NCBI GenBank assembly: GCA_021396245.1
Contig: WNYE01000013.1
Span: forward strand, 310,001 to 374,000
DNA: 64,000 nt
DNA from: Sporothrix humicola
Taxonomy: Eukaryota > Ascomycota > Sordariomycetes > Ophiostomatales > Ophiostomataceae
Direction of reading: 5' to 3'
The notes under the pieces are model-generated. The model saw only the letters and a list, made by a program, of their open reading frames with translations. It was not told the DNA's origin and searched no databases. Both the position numbers and the translations under genes were made by a program. This document shows, piece by piece, positions 53,075 to 64,000 of this stretch; position 1 is the stretch's first letter, and the number at the start of each line of letters is the position of its first letter.

Positions 53075-54345
53075 TGCGGCCGTCGTGTGTAGTCTGCCTG
53101 TCGAGACAGGTTGTCGTCGTCGTCGTCGTCGCAAAGAGGCCGTTCTACAGCTGTCTTCACCTGGAAACGAACTTCAGCCTCCGCCCGCCCAGATCTTGAA
53201 AACGGACGTCTGGCCTGTCGCGATACGATCGGCCGATGTACGAGGGCCCGTATTCGATACTTGCAGTCGCTCGTTCGTATCCGGGTACGTGGGGCTGGGG
53301 TGCCGGCGTTGTGGGTGGCCGTTGTCCGTATTTCGCGATCTGATGCATCGATCAATTTTCGTCCGAATTATGCATTAATTTTTGCTCTAAAAATAAAGCC
53401 GTAAATTCTTCGACAAATTCCTGACCTATGTCATGGACCCACTTATTTTGCCAACTGCAATTGGGAGGCCCGGCTGTGGCAATAGCGCTCATAACGCAGC
53501 CGTTTTGACGCTATGTGCACTAATTCAGGGCCATCCCGTCCCTGAAGGCACCAATTTAGGGGCCAAAACATACCTGCGAGCCCCTAACACGACCGCGTTG
53601 TTTACCCATACATTTCGCAGCGAAACCCACCGCCCCCTCAATATCCCCCCAAGATTCAGGGACCGATGCGACGCGTTGAGACACCAGAAATTACATGCAT
53701 CCGCCCAAAGGAAAACGCCCGAAAGCAGAATAGGCAGAGGTGAGACGTTGTGACTCGCTGTTATCTCATTGTGTCTCTTTTCTTTTGTGTCTCCATACAT
53801 TTCCTCAGCAAAAAGAGCCCCTCTGCCCACAGCGTACGAAAGGGCAGCCACGACCGAACCGACTTCGTGTTCCTTCCCACCTTCCCACACCGTTCTTGCC
53901 CAACGAAGAGCAACAGCCGTGCATGAACGAATTGCCATTACGGACTACAGATTACGGATTACGGCAGCAGCGAACGACGTACCGACTCTGACTGAGTAAA
54001 CACGACGCCCCTCCAAACAACATCATCCACATATTCCCCCCTTACCCTATGTCGGGACCCGAATATATCGTGATATTATTGCCCGCCTATTCCGCTATTC
54101 CTGCGCAGCGGTCTGTACTGGTACTGTCGCATCAGCAACGAACGCGGTCATTCAGCCCAAAACAACAACGAAAGCCACCGCCATCAACAAGAGACATTGA
54201 CGAAACGTCCGAGACACTGAACCGAGACATTCCTGACGACATCGACATCGAGATATCGAACAAACGGACGACGGCCAGGAGTCAGAGACAAAGCACACGG
54301 GCCGCACCTCCACAGACAAAGACACACACAGACATACAGACAGCC
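53075..54345. promoter_or_regulatory. Divergent region between NAT3 and the 54.3 kb gene
   Basis: 1.27 kb between outward-reading start codons. A short GTC trinucleotide run lies at about 53113-53131. The frame of the right-hand gene is open back to an ATG at 54049, so part of this region could code for an N-terminal extension. No other gene was recognised. Confidence 0.55.
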
Positions 54346-55770
54346 ATGTCCGTGCCGAGCACGCCGCGGCACTCCCGCCAGTCCACCATGGACTTCCAGG
54401 GCATGTCGGCCACTTCGTCGCCGCAACAGGAGCGCCGCCAGTCAAAATCCAGCTACAACGAGCCCTCAACACCCACACACCACCTGCACCCATCCTTCAG
54501 CCACGGTGACGGCCTCGATGTCTTTAGCAGTGGTGGCATGGGCGGCATGAGCGGGAGCATGGGCGGTCTCGGCAATCTGGCAGACGAGCTGGCTGATGCC
54601 TTTTCGGACGGCGAGGACGAGGAGGGCGAGTACTACGAGGACGAGCTGGACGAGAGCCAAGTGCAGCAGCTGGGCGGCGGCGGCGGCATTTCTGGTGCGG
54701 ACGGTAGTGCACCGCCAGACATTTCTTTGTCCGAAGCCGAACAGGCAGCAAAGAGTGGAGGAGGAGAAACAAACGGCCAGACACAGCGGGACAGCGGCGT
54801 CGATGTAGCCTCTGCGTCCAGTCCACGCCCCGAGGGCGGTCCACGAGCACGCAATGCCAGTCTCAGCTTACCATCGGCGAACGGTGGAGGAGGAGGCGGT
54901 GGACGTCGCGGCCACAAGCGTGTGGGCAGTGTATACGACGGCTCCGAGTATGGCTCTGACTCGGACCTGGAGTCGCCCGGAATGCCGACAAGCCTCGTGG
55001 CCAAGATCGATGCGGTCGAGTCGCTGGCACGGCGAGGCACCGAAGATAACGGCGGACCTACAGACGGGGTGTGCAAGCGGCTGGTCGACGAGCTGCGCGA
55101 TCTCGGTTCACAATCTGGTGTCGAGGGAGGCGCGTCGAGGTAGGGCCTTCCCGTTCTCCAGACATCACGTCGACTATTCAATGTTGCTAACAGTCACAGG
55201 TTAATTACTGCACACTCGGCTTTGACGACACACTTGACACATCAAACCCGGCAACTGCACGCCCTGGCGTTTCCGCTGTTCTCGCCACTTGCTGGCACAG
55301 TACCTGCCCCTCTTGTTGGTATTGCCGTCACTCGGAACGGCGCTGACAGCGACGACGAAGAAGAAGAGGAGGAGGACGACCTGCTGCCGATGCTGGCGTC
55401 CCTCGCTGACCAAATGCCCCGCCCTAGCACGGCGGCATGCCAGTCACTTGGCACTCTACATGGCCTGACCAACGATCTAGTGTCGACACTCAACTATCTG
55501 TCCGACACACTGCACATGGCCCGCCAGACGACCAACACGGCCACGCGCCGCCTGCGTAGTGCCAAGGAGCTCGTGGCCGAGCTGCGCCGCGACGAGGAGC
55601 TGCGCGAGGAGGGCGAGCGGTGGCTGGCCCGCGGCAACTGGAACGAGCGGCTCAAGTCGAGAGAGTGTGCACACGTGTGCGGCGACGTGGTGGGCGGCTT
55701 CGAGGAGGTCTGCAACGGCTGGCGGGAGCGTCTTCTGGCCCAGGCCGAGGCAACACAAGCGTCTGCATAG
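54346..55770 (+). CDS. Unassigned fungal protein with acidic stretches and a helical C-terminus
   Basis: Gene model: exons 54346-55139 and 55200-55770, 454 residues. I do not recognise the family. The N-terminal half is disordered in type (Ser/Gly/Gln-rich, SVPSTPRHSRQST start, a DEEGEYYEDELDE acid run near 90-102, poly-Gly segments). The C-terminal half looks folded: SLVAKIDAVESLARRG and CKRLVDELRDLG helices before the splice join, then an LITAHSALTTHLTHQTRQLH helix, a DSDDEEEEEEDDLLP acidic linker (about 316-330) and a Leu/Arg-rich helical end (LHGLTNDLVSTLNYLSDTLH, LRSAKELVAELRRDEEL, CGDVVGGFEEVCNGWRERLL). That suggests a coiled-coil scaffold. An in-frame ATG 297 nt upstream would add 99 residues of low-complexity sequence; the shorter start fits better. 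Confidence 0.75.
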
Positions 55771-56563
55771 ACCTACAGAGTGACGACAGATGCGCCGCAT
55801 TCTATGACATTACTTTCCCTTTTCTTTTCTTATGTTTTGAATTTCTACGTCCACCCTTTGCACTCATTTATTCCCCCACTCTACCATTTCCTTATTGTTT
55901 ATTGCCGGTTTTGACAACAATGGCTTCTCAAAGCCAAGGATACACAAACGGGCGCAGGAAACACTGATCTACCCAGGACAAAAACATCTCCATATACGAG
56001 GCTTTTCCCTATGCGATTTATAGACGTGCTGCAGACGCAGGCACCTGATACATTTTGTTCATTTCTTTATTCTCTTTATTTCTTTTGTCTTGCAAATGTA
56101 AATGCAAATGATAGATTCCCCAGGTTACTGAAAACAATTACCAATTATCGACTGCCCCATGAACGGCCGTGCATTGCTCGTATATCTCGCCCGCGTGTAA
56201 TTCTGCCGGCTCACTTTAAAGTTTTGACGCTCGGCTGGCAGGAATACCCCGTGATAAATTACCGGCATAACACTTTGTGTGCATTTTAACTGCACTTTGT
56301 CTGAATCGTTCTCCTCAAAACACAACTCACAACTTAAACTTGCAAATTCCCGGCCGCCTGGCACTCTAAATGCCCAAGAAAGGCGGAGGGTATGCGCTTC
56401 GTCTTCCGAATGGTGGGAAAACTTCACCTACCAAGGCGCAGACGAATAGATGAATTGGGGTGATGCTGTGAAAATACAAAAGACGCGATGTCTCCTTCGA
56501 TGTGTAGAAGGTTTAGACGAAAGCCAGGTGACATCGTCACGACATATGTCGACGGATATCAAA
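55771..56563. other. Intergenic: 3' flank of the 54.3 kb gene and GH115 promoter
   Basis: 793 bp between two plus-strand genes, AT-rich at 55790-56130. The GH115 frame is open back to an ATG at 56450, but that extension lacks signal-peptide character. No regulatory site was assigned. Confidence 0.65.
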
Positions 56564-59500
56564 ATGGGCAAACGAGCTTCTCGTCCAGTAGCATGGCTGC
56601 CACTGTTTATGTTAATCAACCTTGCTCTGGCCGCCAGCTCCATCATTCCTGGGTCTGATCTGTTCTCATTTACCGCCAGCGGCAGCGGTAGTGATGATTT
56701 TTACCAGCTGGCCGACGTCGCTGCCGGCGCCACGCCGCAGATCTATGTCGACTCCAGCGACCTTCCGGGCGTTCTTCGTGTTGCCGGCGACCTGGCCACC
56801 GACTTTGGCCGTGTGCTCGGCGGTACTCTGAATGGAACGGTCGTTAAGACCGACTGGGCCACTCTGAGCAAGTCAAGTGGAGGTGCAGCATCATCTCGCC
56901 CTGCTATCGTTCTCGGCTCGATCGGCGCCTCAAAAGTCTTGGACGGAGTTGCGGCATCGGGTCCCCTGAGTGCGTCCATCTCAAAAATTCGCGGAAAATG
57001 GGAGACCTATGTCTATCAAGTCATCGACAACCCGTGGCCTGGACAAGACAAGGCGCTCGTTATTGCTGGAAGCGACTTGCGTGGTGCTGTCTTTGGAGCC
57101 TATGGCATATCCGAACAGGTTGGCGTATCTCCATGGTACTGGTGGGCCGATGCACCGCCAACTCAAAGAACGCATATCGGTATTCGCCGGGGAAACAACT
57201 CCCAGGTCTTTGGCCCGCCGAGTGTCAAGTTCCGCGGCATATTCTTCAACGACGAGGCACCAGCTTTGACTGGCTGGGGCGCCGCCAACTTCAAAAAGAG
57301 CCAGTACGGCAGCGCCTTCATCACCGAGTTCTACAAGCACGCCTTTGAGCTCATCCTGCGCCTGCGCGGCAACTACCTGTGGCCGGCCATGTGGTCGAGC
57401 ATGTTTTACCTGGACGACGCGCAGAATGGGCCGACAGCCGACCTGTACGGCGTGTTCATGGGCACCAGCCACCACGAGCCCATGGCGCGCGCCGACAAGG
57501 AGCAGAACCGCTTCCTCAAGGGGTCGTGGGACTGGAAGAGCAACAAGGCGGGTGTCCAGACCTTTATGAAGGAGGGCGCGACGCGGTCCAAGAACTGGGC
57601 CACAATGTACACGCTCGGGATGCGCGGCTCGGGCGATGCGGCATCTGCCACTTTGACATCGGCACTGCTCGAAGAGGTCATCCACTGGCAACAGGCGACG
57701 TTGACGTCTGAGCTGGGGCGGCCTCTCTCGGAGATCCCGCAGCAGTGGGTCATGTACAAGGAGGTGCCCGGGTACTGGCAGAACGGTATGAACGTGTCGG
57801 ACGACGTGACGCTGCTGTGGAGTGACGACAACCGCGGCAACATCCGGCGGGTGCCAATCGCCAACGAAACGGCGCGGCGCGGCGGCTCGGGCATGTACTA
57901 CCACTTTGACTATGTGGGCGACCCGCGCAACTACAAGTGGATCAACACGATCCAGCTGCAGAAGACGTGGGAGCAGATGACGCTGGCGTACCATCGGGGC
58001 GTGCAGAACATTTGGATCGTAAACGTTGGCGATCTGAAGGGATTGGTGAGTCTCCTACACTGTCTCATTGTATATGTTTCGTGCCGGCCCTGACAATGTA
58101 GGAACTACCTACGGCACATATCATGGCACTCGCTTGGGATGTTGCCAGCTTCGACGATCCGAGTAGCACGCGGCAGTGGTTGACGGAGTGGTGCGGCCGC
58201 CAGTTTGGCCCTGCAGCCGCTGAAAACGCCTCGGCCATCATGACGACCTACGGCCGACTGGTGGCCCGTCGCAAGTACGAAGACCTCAGCAGCTCGCCGT
58301 TTGCTTTTGACACGACCAACTACGACGAGGCCCGGCGCAACTATGCGGCATGGGAACAGCTCGCCGTGCAGGCCCAGGCGCTGTACGACGACGACACTCG
58401 TGTGCCGACCGCATCCAAAGCTTCCTTCTTCGAAGCTGTCCTCCACCCCGTGCTGGCCGGCAAGACTGTCTTTGAAATCTATACAAAGGCCGCCCTCGCC
58501 CCAAAGTATGCCAACGAGCACCGTGCCAGCACGAACGACCTGGCGCGCGATGTGCAGACAGCCTTTGCAACCGACAAGTCGCTCAAGTCGCGGTACCACA
58601 CGCTGCTCAACGGCAAGTGGAACCATTTCATGGACCAAACGCACCTGGGATACAACAACTGGCAGGAGCCTGGCTCGGATACGATCCCAAGGGTGTCTGG
58701 ACTCGGTTCTGGCAGCGCCAGCGGCGGCATCTTGGGCATCTCTGTCCAAGGCAGCTCGAGCGTGTTCCCAACGGCGTCGTCACTCACTCTTGGCACGATC
58801 ACGCCGTATACAGCTGTCGAGAGCCAGCGCTGGATCGACCTGTTCCTCCGCAACAACGGCACTGTGGCCTACAAGATTGCCTCCAATGCCTCGTATGTCA
58901 CCGTGTCCAACGCCCAGCAGACCTTGTCGTCGTCAGCGTCTGGTGGGGCAGCTTCTTCGACAGATATTCGCGCTCTCGTGTCTGTTGATTGGACGGCTGC
59001 CCCAAGTGGCCGTAGTGCAGCGTCCCTGACCGTAACTGGCGGAGACGGCGGTTCGTCTGCCACGATTGTCGTCCCTCTTGACAAGACTCCCGTCCCCGAA
59101 GACTTCCACGGCCACGTCGAGGCCGACGGCGTTGTGTCCATCGAAGCCTCCCACCACAGCGCCGCCGCCAACAGCACCTATGTCTCCATCCCCGACTACG
59201 GCCGCACCCACTCGGGCGTCCGTCTGCCGCCGCTCACTGCGTCCCAAGAGGCCGGCAAGGGCCCTGTCCTGGAGTATCCCTTCTTCACGTTTAGCAACGC
59301 GGCATCCCCTGGCCTCACAGTCTACCTCTCGCCGTCTGAAAACTCCAACCCCACCAAGCCCAACCGGTACGCGTTCGCTGTTGACGACGGCTCTCCGACG
59401 GTCGTTCAGCCCGTGCCGCTGGCCAATGCCGGTGGTGAGCCGTCGGGCTGGTCTGCCGCCGTGATTGCCGGCGCGTACGTCAAGACCAACAAGCTCGGGG

Positions 59501-59634
59501 CGTCGCTGGCGCCCGGCAAGCACGTCTTGCGCGTCTGGCTGCTCGAGCCGACCATGGTCGTCACCAAACTGGTGCTTGACGTGGGCGGGCTCAAATCCAG
59601 CACTCTGGGCCCACCAGAAAGTGCGATGGTCTGA
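56564..59634 (+). CDS. GH115 xylan alpha-1,2-glucuronidase
   Basis: Gene model: exons 56564-58045 and 58102-59634, 1004 residues, normal for family GH115. These enzymes remove (methyl)glucuronic acid from internal xylose units of glucuronoxylan, so the protein should be secreted for hemicellulose breakdown. A signal peptide is seen at about 1-24 (basic start, then VAWLPLFMLINLALA). Family hallmarks are KFRGIFFNDEAPALTGW, LRLRGNYLWPAMWSS, MGTSHHEPMARA and WSDDNRGNIRRVP in the catalytic half, and a C-terminal beta-rich domain. The start at 56564 was chosen over ATGs at 56546 and 56450 because it places the hydrophobic core correctly. The single intron (56 nt) sits in phase 0 after a conserved VGDLKGL. 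Confidence 0.92.
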
Positions 59635-60413
59635 TGGGGATTATGGTGTACGAGGTAGACGGAAAGTAAGTAGCCAAAGTCGGATGATTGATGACTGGCG
59701 GTTGGTGGTTGGCGCAAGATTCCGCAAGGAGCTATATTTGGGCTCGTAAGTGGTTGTTGTTCTTACTCCGTAGTTTTATTTTTATTTTTATTCGTCCTGC
59801 TTTTTCATGCTTTCATCTTCCCCATATTTGACTACCCCTATCCCTTTCTCTTTTGGGTATTTTGTTGTTCGCTGTTTCCTTTCTTGGATGCGATGGCCTT
59901 TGGCGAGTCGCCCTTTCCCGGTCTTCACTTTCCCTTCTCATCACCAATTTGCTCTTGCTTTTCTTGTGCAATGTGTACAGTATGGCACCTCCCGTGTAAA
60001 AAAACAAATGTGCAGTCATCCGCCGCCAAAGCTGCAACGTAAGCTTGCCCCGGCTACACAGCGACAATGACAGCACAACCCGAAAGCACCTTTCTGTGCG
60101 CATCCCCACCGGCCACCTCTTTCGAGGGCACACATTAATTGACCACGCTACTGTGTACACGCTGATGGATTTGACGGCGACCAAGGCCAATGCGACGCTC
60201 TCGCCGTCCTCGAACCCGAAAGAAACTCGACCTCCACTGCCATCGAAAAGGTTGTTATTTTATCCTCGGCAAGGCCTACTGTTTCCCGGGCTTTTAGGGT
60301 GCCATCGTGGCCCTTGGAATGCTTCACAAAGTTGTGACCGTGGTGGTGGCGTTTTTATTATTATTGTTTTCTTGCTGCTTGGTACATGAGAAATTGAATG
60401 CTTGCCTATCGCA
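59635..60413. other. Intergenic: convergent 3' ends of GH115 and glutaminase genes
   Basis: 779 bp. A TTTTTA-type run at 59775-59792 and one TACTCCGTA motif at 59764-59772 were noted. No coding character. Confidence 0.65.
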
Positions 60414-61853
60414 CTATATGTCATCCACCGTTGACACAATTTTGCAGCCGATGCCTCCCACAGCGTTGCGCGCCTCAGTCTCGTTGTCAACAATGATTGC
60501 AATTGGGTTGCTGTCGTCGTCCTCGGGCAGCTTCAAGACCCGCGCAGGATCGATGACGATAACACTCGTCAACTTGGCCAGCCGGCGCACGTTTTCATGG
60601 ATCAGCTTGCGGGCCACGTCGTTGAGTGAGAACGTGTGTCGGAACGAGAAGATGACGGCGCACGGGCCGCCCTCGCGGCCTTCCTCCTCCGCCTTGATCT
60701 CCCGCATAATGGCACTTGTCAGGCGCTCTGCTCCGGCGAAGCGGACGGCGCCGCGCAGCTCAAAGACCGACACCTGCTCCTGGCACGCATGCGGCTGCTT
60801 GTCGCCGCCGGCAATCGTCGTCGTCCAGGACCGCACACTGGCCCGGCCAATCTGGCTCATGTCCATCATGTGAAAGCCCATGTCCTGCGACAGCTTCTTG
60901 CACATGGCCACGCCGCGCACGCTGTTTCCACGCTCGTCCAGGCGCGGCGAGAAGACGGCTAGGCCCAGCTGGCCGGGCAGCGCGCCAATGATGCCTCCAG
61001 AGACACCGCTCTTTGCGGGGATGCCGACGTTTGAAATCCATTCGCCAGACGAGTTGTACATGCCGCAGGTGGCCATGACCGACAGCACCTGGCGCACACT
61101 TTCCTGTGGGATGATCCGCTCGCCCGAGACCGGGTGGATGCCGGCATTGCCGAGTGTGGCCGCCATGACGGCCAGGTCGCGCACGTTGACGTTGATTGAA
61201 CACTGCCGGATGTAGCCGCGGACTGCCTCCTGCGGGTCGCACTGGATCATGCCGGCCGCCTTGAGCATGTAGCCAATGCCCATGTTGCGGTTGGCGTCTT
61301 TGAGCTCGGCCTGGTAGACTTCCTCGTCGACGTGCAGCTGGCGGCCGGCCAACAGAGACAGCGCCTTGACGATGCGGTCGACACGGCCCTCCACGCTGCC
61401 ATCGGGCGAGCTGACGAGCGCGTGCGTCGCGACTGCGCCGGCGTTGATCATGGGGTTCATGGGGCGGTTGGTGCCGGCCTCGAGCGAAAGGCGGTTGAAT
61501 GCATCGCCCGACGGCTCCACGCCAACTTTCTCGAGGACAGCGTCCAGCCCCTGGTCTTGGATCGCCAGCGCATACACAAACGGCTTGGAGATGGACTGGA
61601 TCGAAAACTCGACATCGTCGTCGCCCACCGAGTACACGCTGCCATCGACCGTGCAAATGGCGACAGCCATGCGCGACGTGTCGGCATTGGCGAGAACGTC
61701 AATGTAGCTGGCTGGCGCGCCGCCCTCGAGCGGCCGCGCCTTTTCCAGCACGTTGCGCAGGTAGTCGGGGATCGGAGACTTCATGATGCTGCGTGGTGCG
61801 TCGCCGTCCCCAAGAGCTTGTGTAAACGAAATGTTGCGGTGGATGGCCGCCAT
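60414..61853 (-). CDS. Bacterial-type glutaminase (serine-dependent) with C-terminal STAS domain
   Basis: The 479-residue intronless product belongs to the GlsA/YbaS glutaminase family of the beta-lactamase superfamily, converting glutamine to glutamate and ammonia. The catalytic SxxK motif is present as SISK (S87, K90) in the block VEFSIQSISKPFVYAL. Other conserved parts are RPMNPMINAGA (130-140), NVRDLAVMAATLGNAG, a GMYNSSGEW segment and PAKSGVSGGI. Residues about 375-475 form a STAS-like domain (FELRGAVRFAGAERL, then VIFSFRHT and SVIVIDPARV), a fusion well known in actinobacterial glutaminases. There is no signal peptide, so it is likely cytosolic. The start at 61853 follows A-rich sequence; the frame is open 31 codons further up without an ATG-led conserved piece. 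Confidence 0.9.
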   Translation of the reverse strand: MAAIHRNISFTQALGDGDAPRSIMKSPIPDYLRNVLEKARPLEGGAPASYIDVLANADTSRMAVAICTVDGSVYSVGDDDVEFSIQSISKPFVYALAIQDQGLDAVLEKVGVEPSGDAFNRLSLEAGTNRPMNPMINAGAVATHALVSSPDGSVEGRVDRIVKALSLLAGRQLHVDEEVYQAELKDANRNMGIGYMLKAAGMIQCDPQEAVRGYIRQCSINVNVRDLAVMAATLGNAGIHPVSGERIIPQESVRQVLSVMATCGMYNSSGEWISNVGIPAKSGVSGGIIGALPGQLGLAVFSPRLDERGNSVRGVAMCKKLSQDMGFHMMDMSQIGRASVRSWTTTIAGGDKQPHACQEQVSVFELRGAVRFAGAERLTSAIMREIKAEEEGREGGPCAVIFSFRHTFSLNDVARKLIHENVRRLAKLTSVIVIDPARVLKLPEDDDSNPIAIIVDNETEARNAVGGIGCKIVSTVDDI

Positions 61854-64000
61854 TTTATAGGTTGTCGAGTGGCGACCGAACAGGTACTTTGCAAATACTT
61901 TGTAAATAAGGAGTACTCCGTACTTTGCAAGTGTTGTTGATGTCAAGATGCGCAGGCAAAGTTCGCGGTGGTTGGAGGCTTACTCACGAATCAGCTAAGA
62001 AGCTACCTGAAAAAGTGACGAAAAGGAGGGCCCGAGCCAAGAGAACCAAGACGACCAAGAGCCGCGTACGCAACGCCGAGACTCTAGGAGCCAAGGTAAA
62101 AGACCACCGACAAGGTCATTTTCTTGGGCCTTGAGGGCAAAGTACTATATATTTTTACTTTTATGGCATTTTATGACTTTTGGTCATGATAAACTCTTTC
62201 CTTACGTCTTGAGCTCCTGAAGAGCTTCAGCCGTGCCAGGAGGCGGGAAGCCCCACTACCGGGAGCGTACCGAGCCAACCAACCAATCAGCTTACATACA
62301 CGATCTCCAGCAAAACTCGGAAGTATCACGTTCCATATCACGTGCTCATAAAGACCTGTTGGGCAAGTTCGAGATACTAATTAGGCGGCCGGAAGGCTGA
62401 AAAACGCAGTGGTAAGAAAAGCAGTGGCATGAAGGCAATACGAAGGTGGTTGATGAATGCGAGGATAAGTCACGAAGGTTTTGAATATGTGAATTGATAA
62501 AGACTGGCGAGGAAAAGAGAAGATATCTATTGTGATGGCAAAAAAGAAGAGAAACCCGCCGTGCCATTGTGTGGTGATGTACACGTGATCCGAGAATCGG
62601 AGGAGGACGTGACAGGACTGTCTGACTGTGTACTCCGTAAAGAAGGAGCCATCCAGAACACAAGAGACAGGAATCCAGAACCTAGGTCCCACAGTAAAAA
62701 AGACCACATCACCACTGAAAACTCACCTCGTTCTTGCCAGAAATTTGACGAGAGGCGAAAGACCCAGGGGCTCCTGCCAATTGCGTGTTTGTTGCCGTTT
62801 TTAGACACAAATCGGAGGTTCCCAAAGCCCGCTAGCCACCAGCGCTAGACAGGCGTCCAACGTGTTGCCCATCCACCAAAACCCACAGCACCACAACGTC
62901 GAGCAGGGAAAGGGGAAGAGAAGAAGGGCAAAGTGAGAAAGAAAAAAGAAAAAAGGAGAGAAAAGCGAGCTGGCATGGCGTTCTCAGTTCGCCTCCATTC
63001 TCAGCCTACCAACGGCCAGCCCCGTTGGTTCTAGCGCCTTAGCTATCGCCAGTGGTCTTTTTCTGTCTTTCTGTCTTTTCGTCTTTTTCGCTTTCCTGGT
63101 AACGACTCGGCGTTCCAGTGGACGGTGCTGGCCAGACCTGGTCGACCAGGGCGACGGCTTTCAAAAACCACGGCTGTTTCTGCCACCATCCCCTGTCGAT
63201 GTCAAGTGCGTTCCGTAGCTTTGGATACCTGTCTTATCGACGTTATTGTGTGTCTTTTTGGTGTATTAATCCCTGGCTCCTGGATCCCTCAATTCCGTTC
63301 CTGCCCGTTTGCCAATCCATGGTGTACGCAAGGTGTGATGTGCCCCGGTCACTCCTTCCCCTCGTTCTCTCTTCCTTTTTGTGTTTCTCCTCTCCGCCTG
63401 CTCCGTCCATACTGTCAGACCAGGCTCGCACCTGCACTCTTTTCTTTCGCCTGCGCTTGCCTGCAAGTTCTTTTCAAATACGCCCATGCCCGCCCAGGCA
63501 GGAGCTATGCTCAGAGTTTCATCGCGCACCTTCCCCCGAGACCTCCCAAAAGTAAGGTGTGGTGCCCGCTGCACGCCGCTGCACGCTACATTTTAGTGCA
63601 TACAGCTTGCATACAGCAACCACGCCGCCCACCGCCCGCCCTACGCTCTTGCCTGTTCTGAGGTCGTCTGTCCCAGTCCCAATCCAATCCACCCCCCGTC
63701 CAATCCTATCCCAGCCTTTCCCCTTTCTGGCCCTTCCCTCTTTTGGCGTCCCTCTCCATCCAACCACCACCACACAACAGAACCGGCCCCTTTTCTGAGT
63801 TCTCCTCAACGCTTTGCATCCTTTCCATCGGTTCCGTGTGTCTCGCTCCTCAGCATTCTTCTCTCTTCTCACCTCTCGACACGCAATCGCATCGTCGCAA
63901 ACCCGTTTATTGTTACCTCGTCTCTTTTCGTCGCTCGTTTGTCGGTTCTCGATTGGCCCTCCTCGATTTCCTCGATTTGCACGCTCTTCTCTACGGACTT
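61854..64000. other. 2.1 kb right end: glutaminase promoter and probable leader of an off-window gene
   Basis: No supported gene. The first 650 bp should hold the glutaminase promoter: a GGAGTACTCC palindrome at 61910-61919, overlapping TACTCCGTA at 61914, TGATAA GATA-type sites at 62188 and 62495, a CCAAT box at 62283-62287, and another TACTCCGTA at 62631. From about 63290 to the window end the plus strand is strongly C/T-rich, as in fungal leaders, suggesting a plus-strand gene starting just beyond 64000. Confidence 0.55.

Noticed and set aside
56981..57994. 337-codon minus-strand frame opposite GH115
   Set aside because: Antisense shadow of the catalytic region of GH115.

Overview
The window is nuclear DNA of a filamentous ascomycete (Pezizomycotina, most likely Sordariomycetes; a guess toward Ophiostomatales would be weak). 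The reasons are short GT-AG introns of about 50-240 nt with CTAAC-type branch points, GC-rich codon usage, pyrimidine-rich leaders, and gene families in their filamentous-fungal form (GtaA glutaminase, GH115, DUF3455, an intron directly after the calmodulin ATG). Twenty-two protein genes can be supported; one is cut by the left edge. No tRNA, rRNA, transposon or CRISPR was recognised.

Layout. 1-10 kb: COQ8 kinase-like protein (partial), ESS2 splicing factor, PP5 phosphatase, RNase P/MRP subunit Pop8, SPT4, KIN17. 10-33.6 kb: AP-1 gamma-adaptin, a secreted DUF3455 protein, a 3.9 kb stretch without genes, CASP/Coy1 Golgi coiled-coil protein, a Vps3/TRAP1-type CORVET subunit, GH47 mannosidase, calmodulin, and the SNARE Tlg2. 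33.9-48 kb: mitochondrial PPR protein, COX7, clathrin light chain, CID protein Rtt103, mitochondrial ABC transporter Mdl1, TFIIE-alpha. 48.8-64 kb: secreted GtaA glutaminase, NatB catalytic subunit Nat3, a conserved-looking unassigned protein, GH115 glucuronidase, a bacterial-type glutaminase with a C-terminal STAS domain, and a gene-free 2.1 kb right end that looks like the promoter and leader of a plus-strand gene outside the window.

Most genes are housekeeping and sit in divergent or convergent pairs that share 0.3-1.3 kb of intergenic DNA. Two loose themes are visible: Golgi/endosome traffic (AP-1 gamma, clathrin light chain, Tlg2, Vps3, Coy1, plus GH47 in the secretory pathway) and RNA polymerase II transcription and RNA processing (Spt4, TFIIE-alpha, Rtt103, Ess2, Pop8). 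There is no cluster that looks like a biosynthetic or defence system.

The observations most worth a second look are a 92-codon open frame that continues in frame past the clathrin light chain stop codon, a perfect 16-bp inverted repeat with an internal hairpin downstream of calmodulin, a run of GATA-factor sites just upstream of gtaA, two unrelated glutaminases 9 kb apart, and several extremely short first coding exons (3, 5, 10 and 23 nt). All intron positions were placed by eye from splice consensus and protein similarity remembered from the families; none was tested against transcripts.
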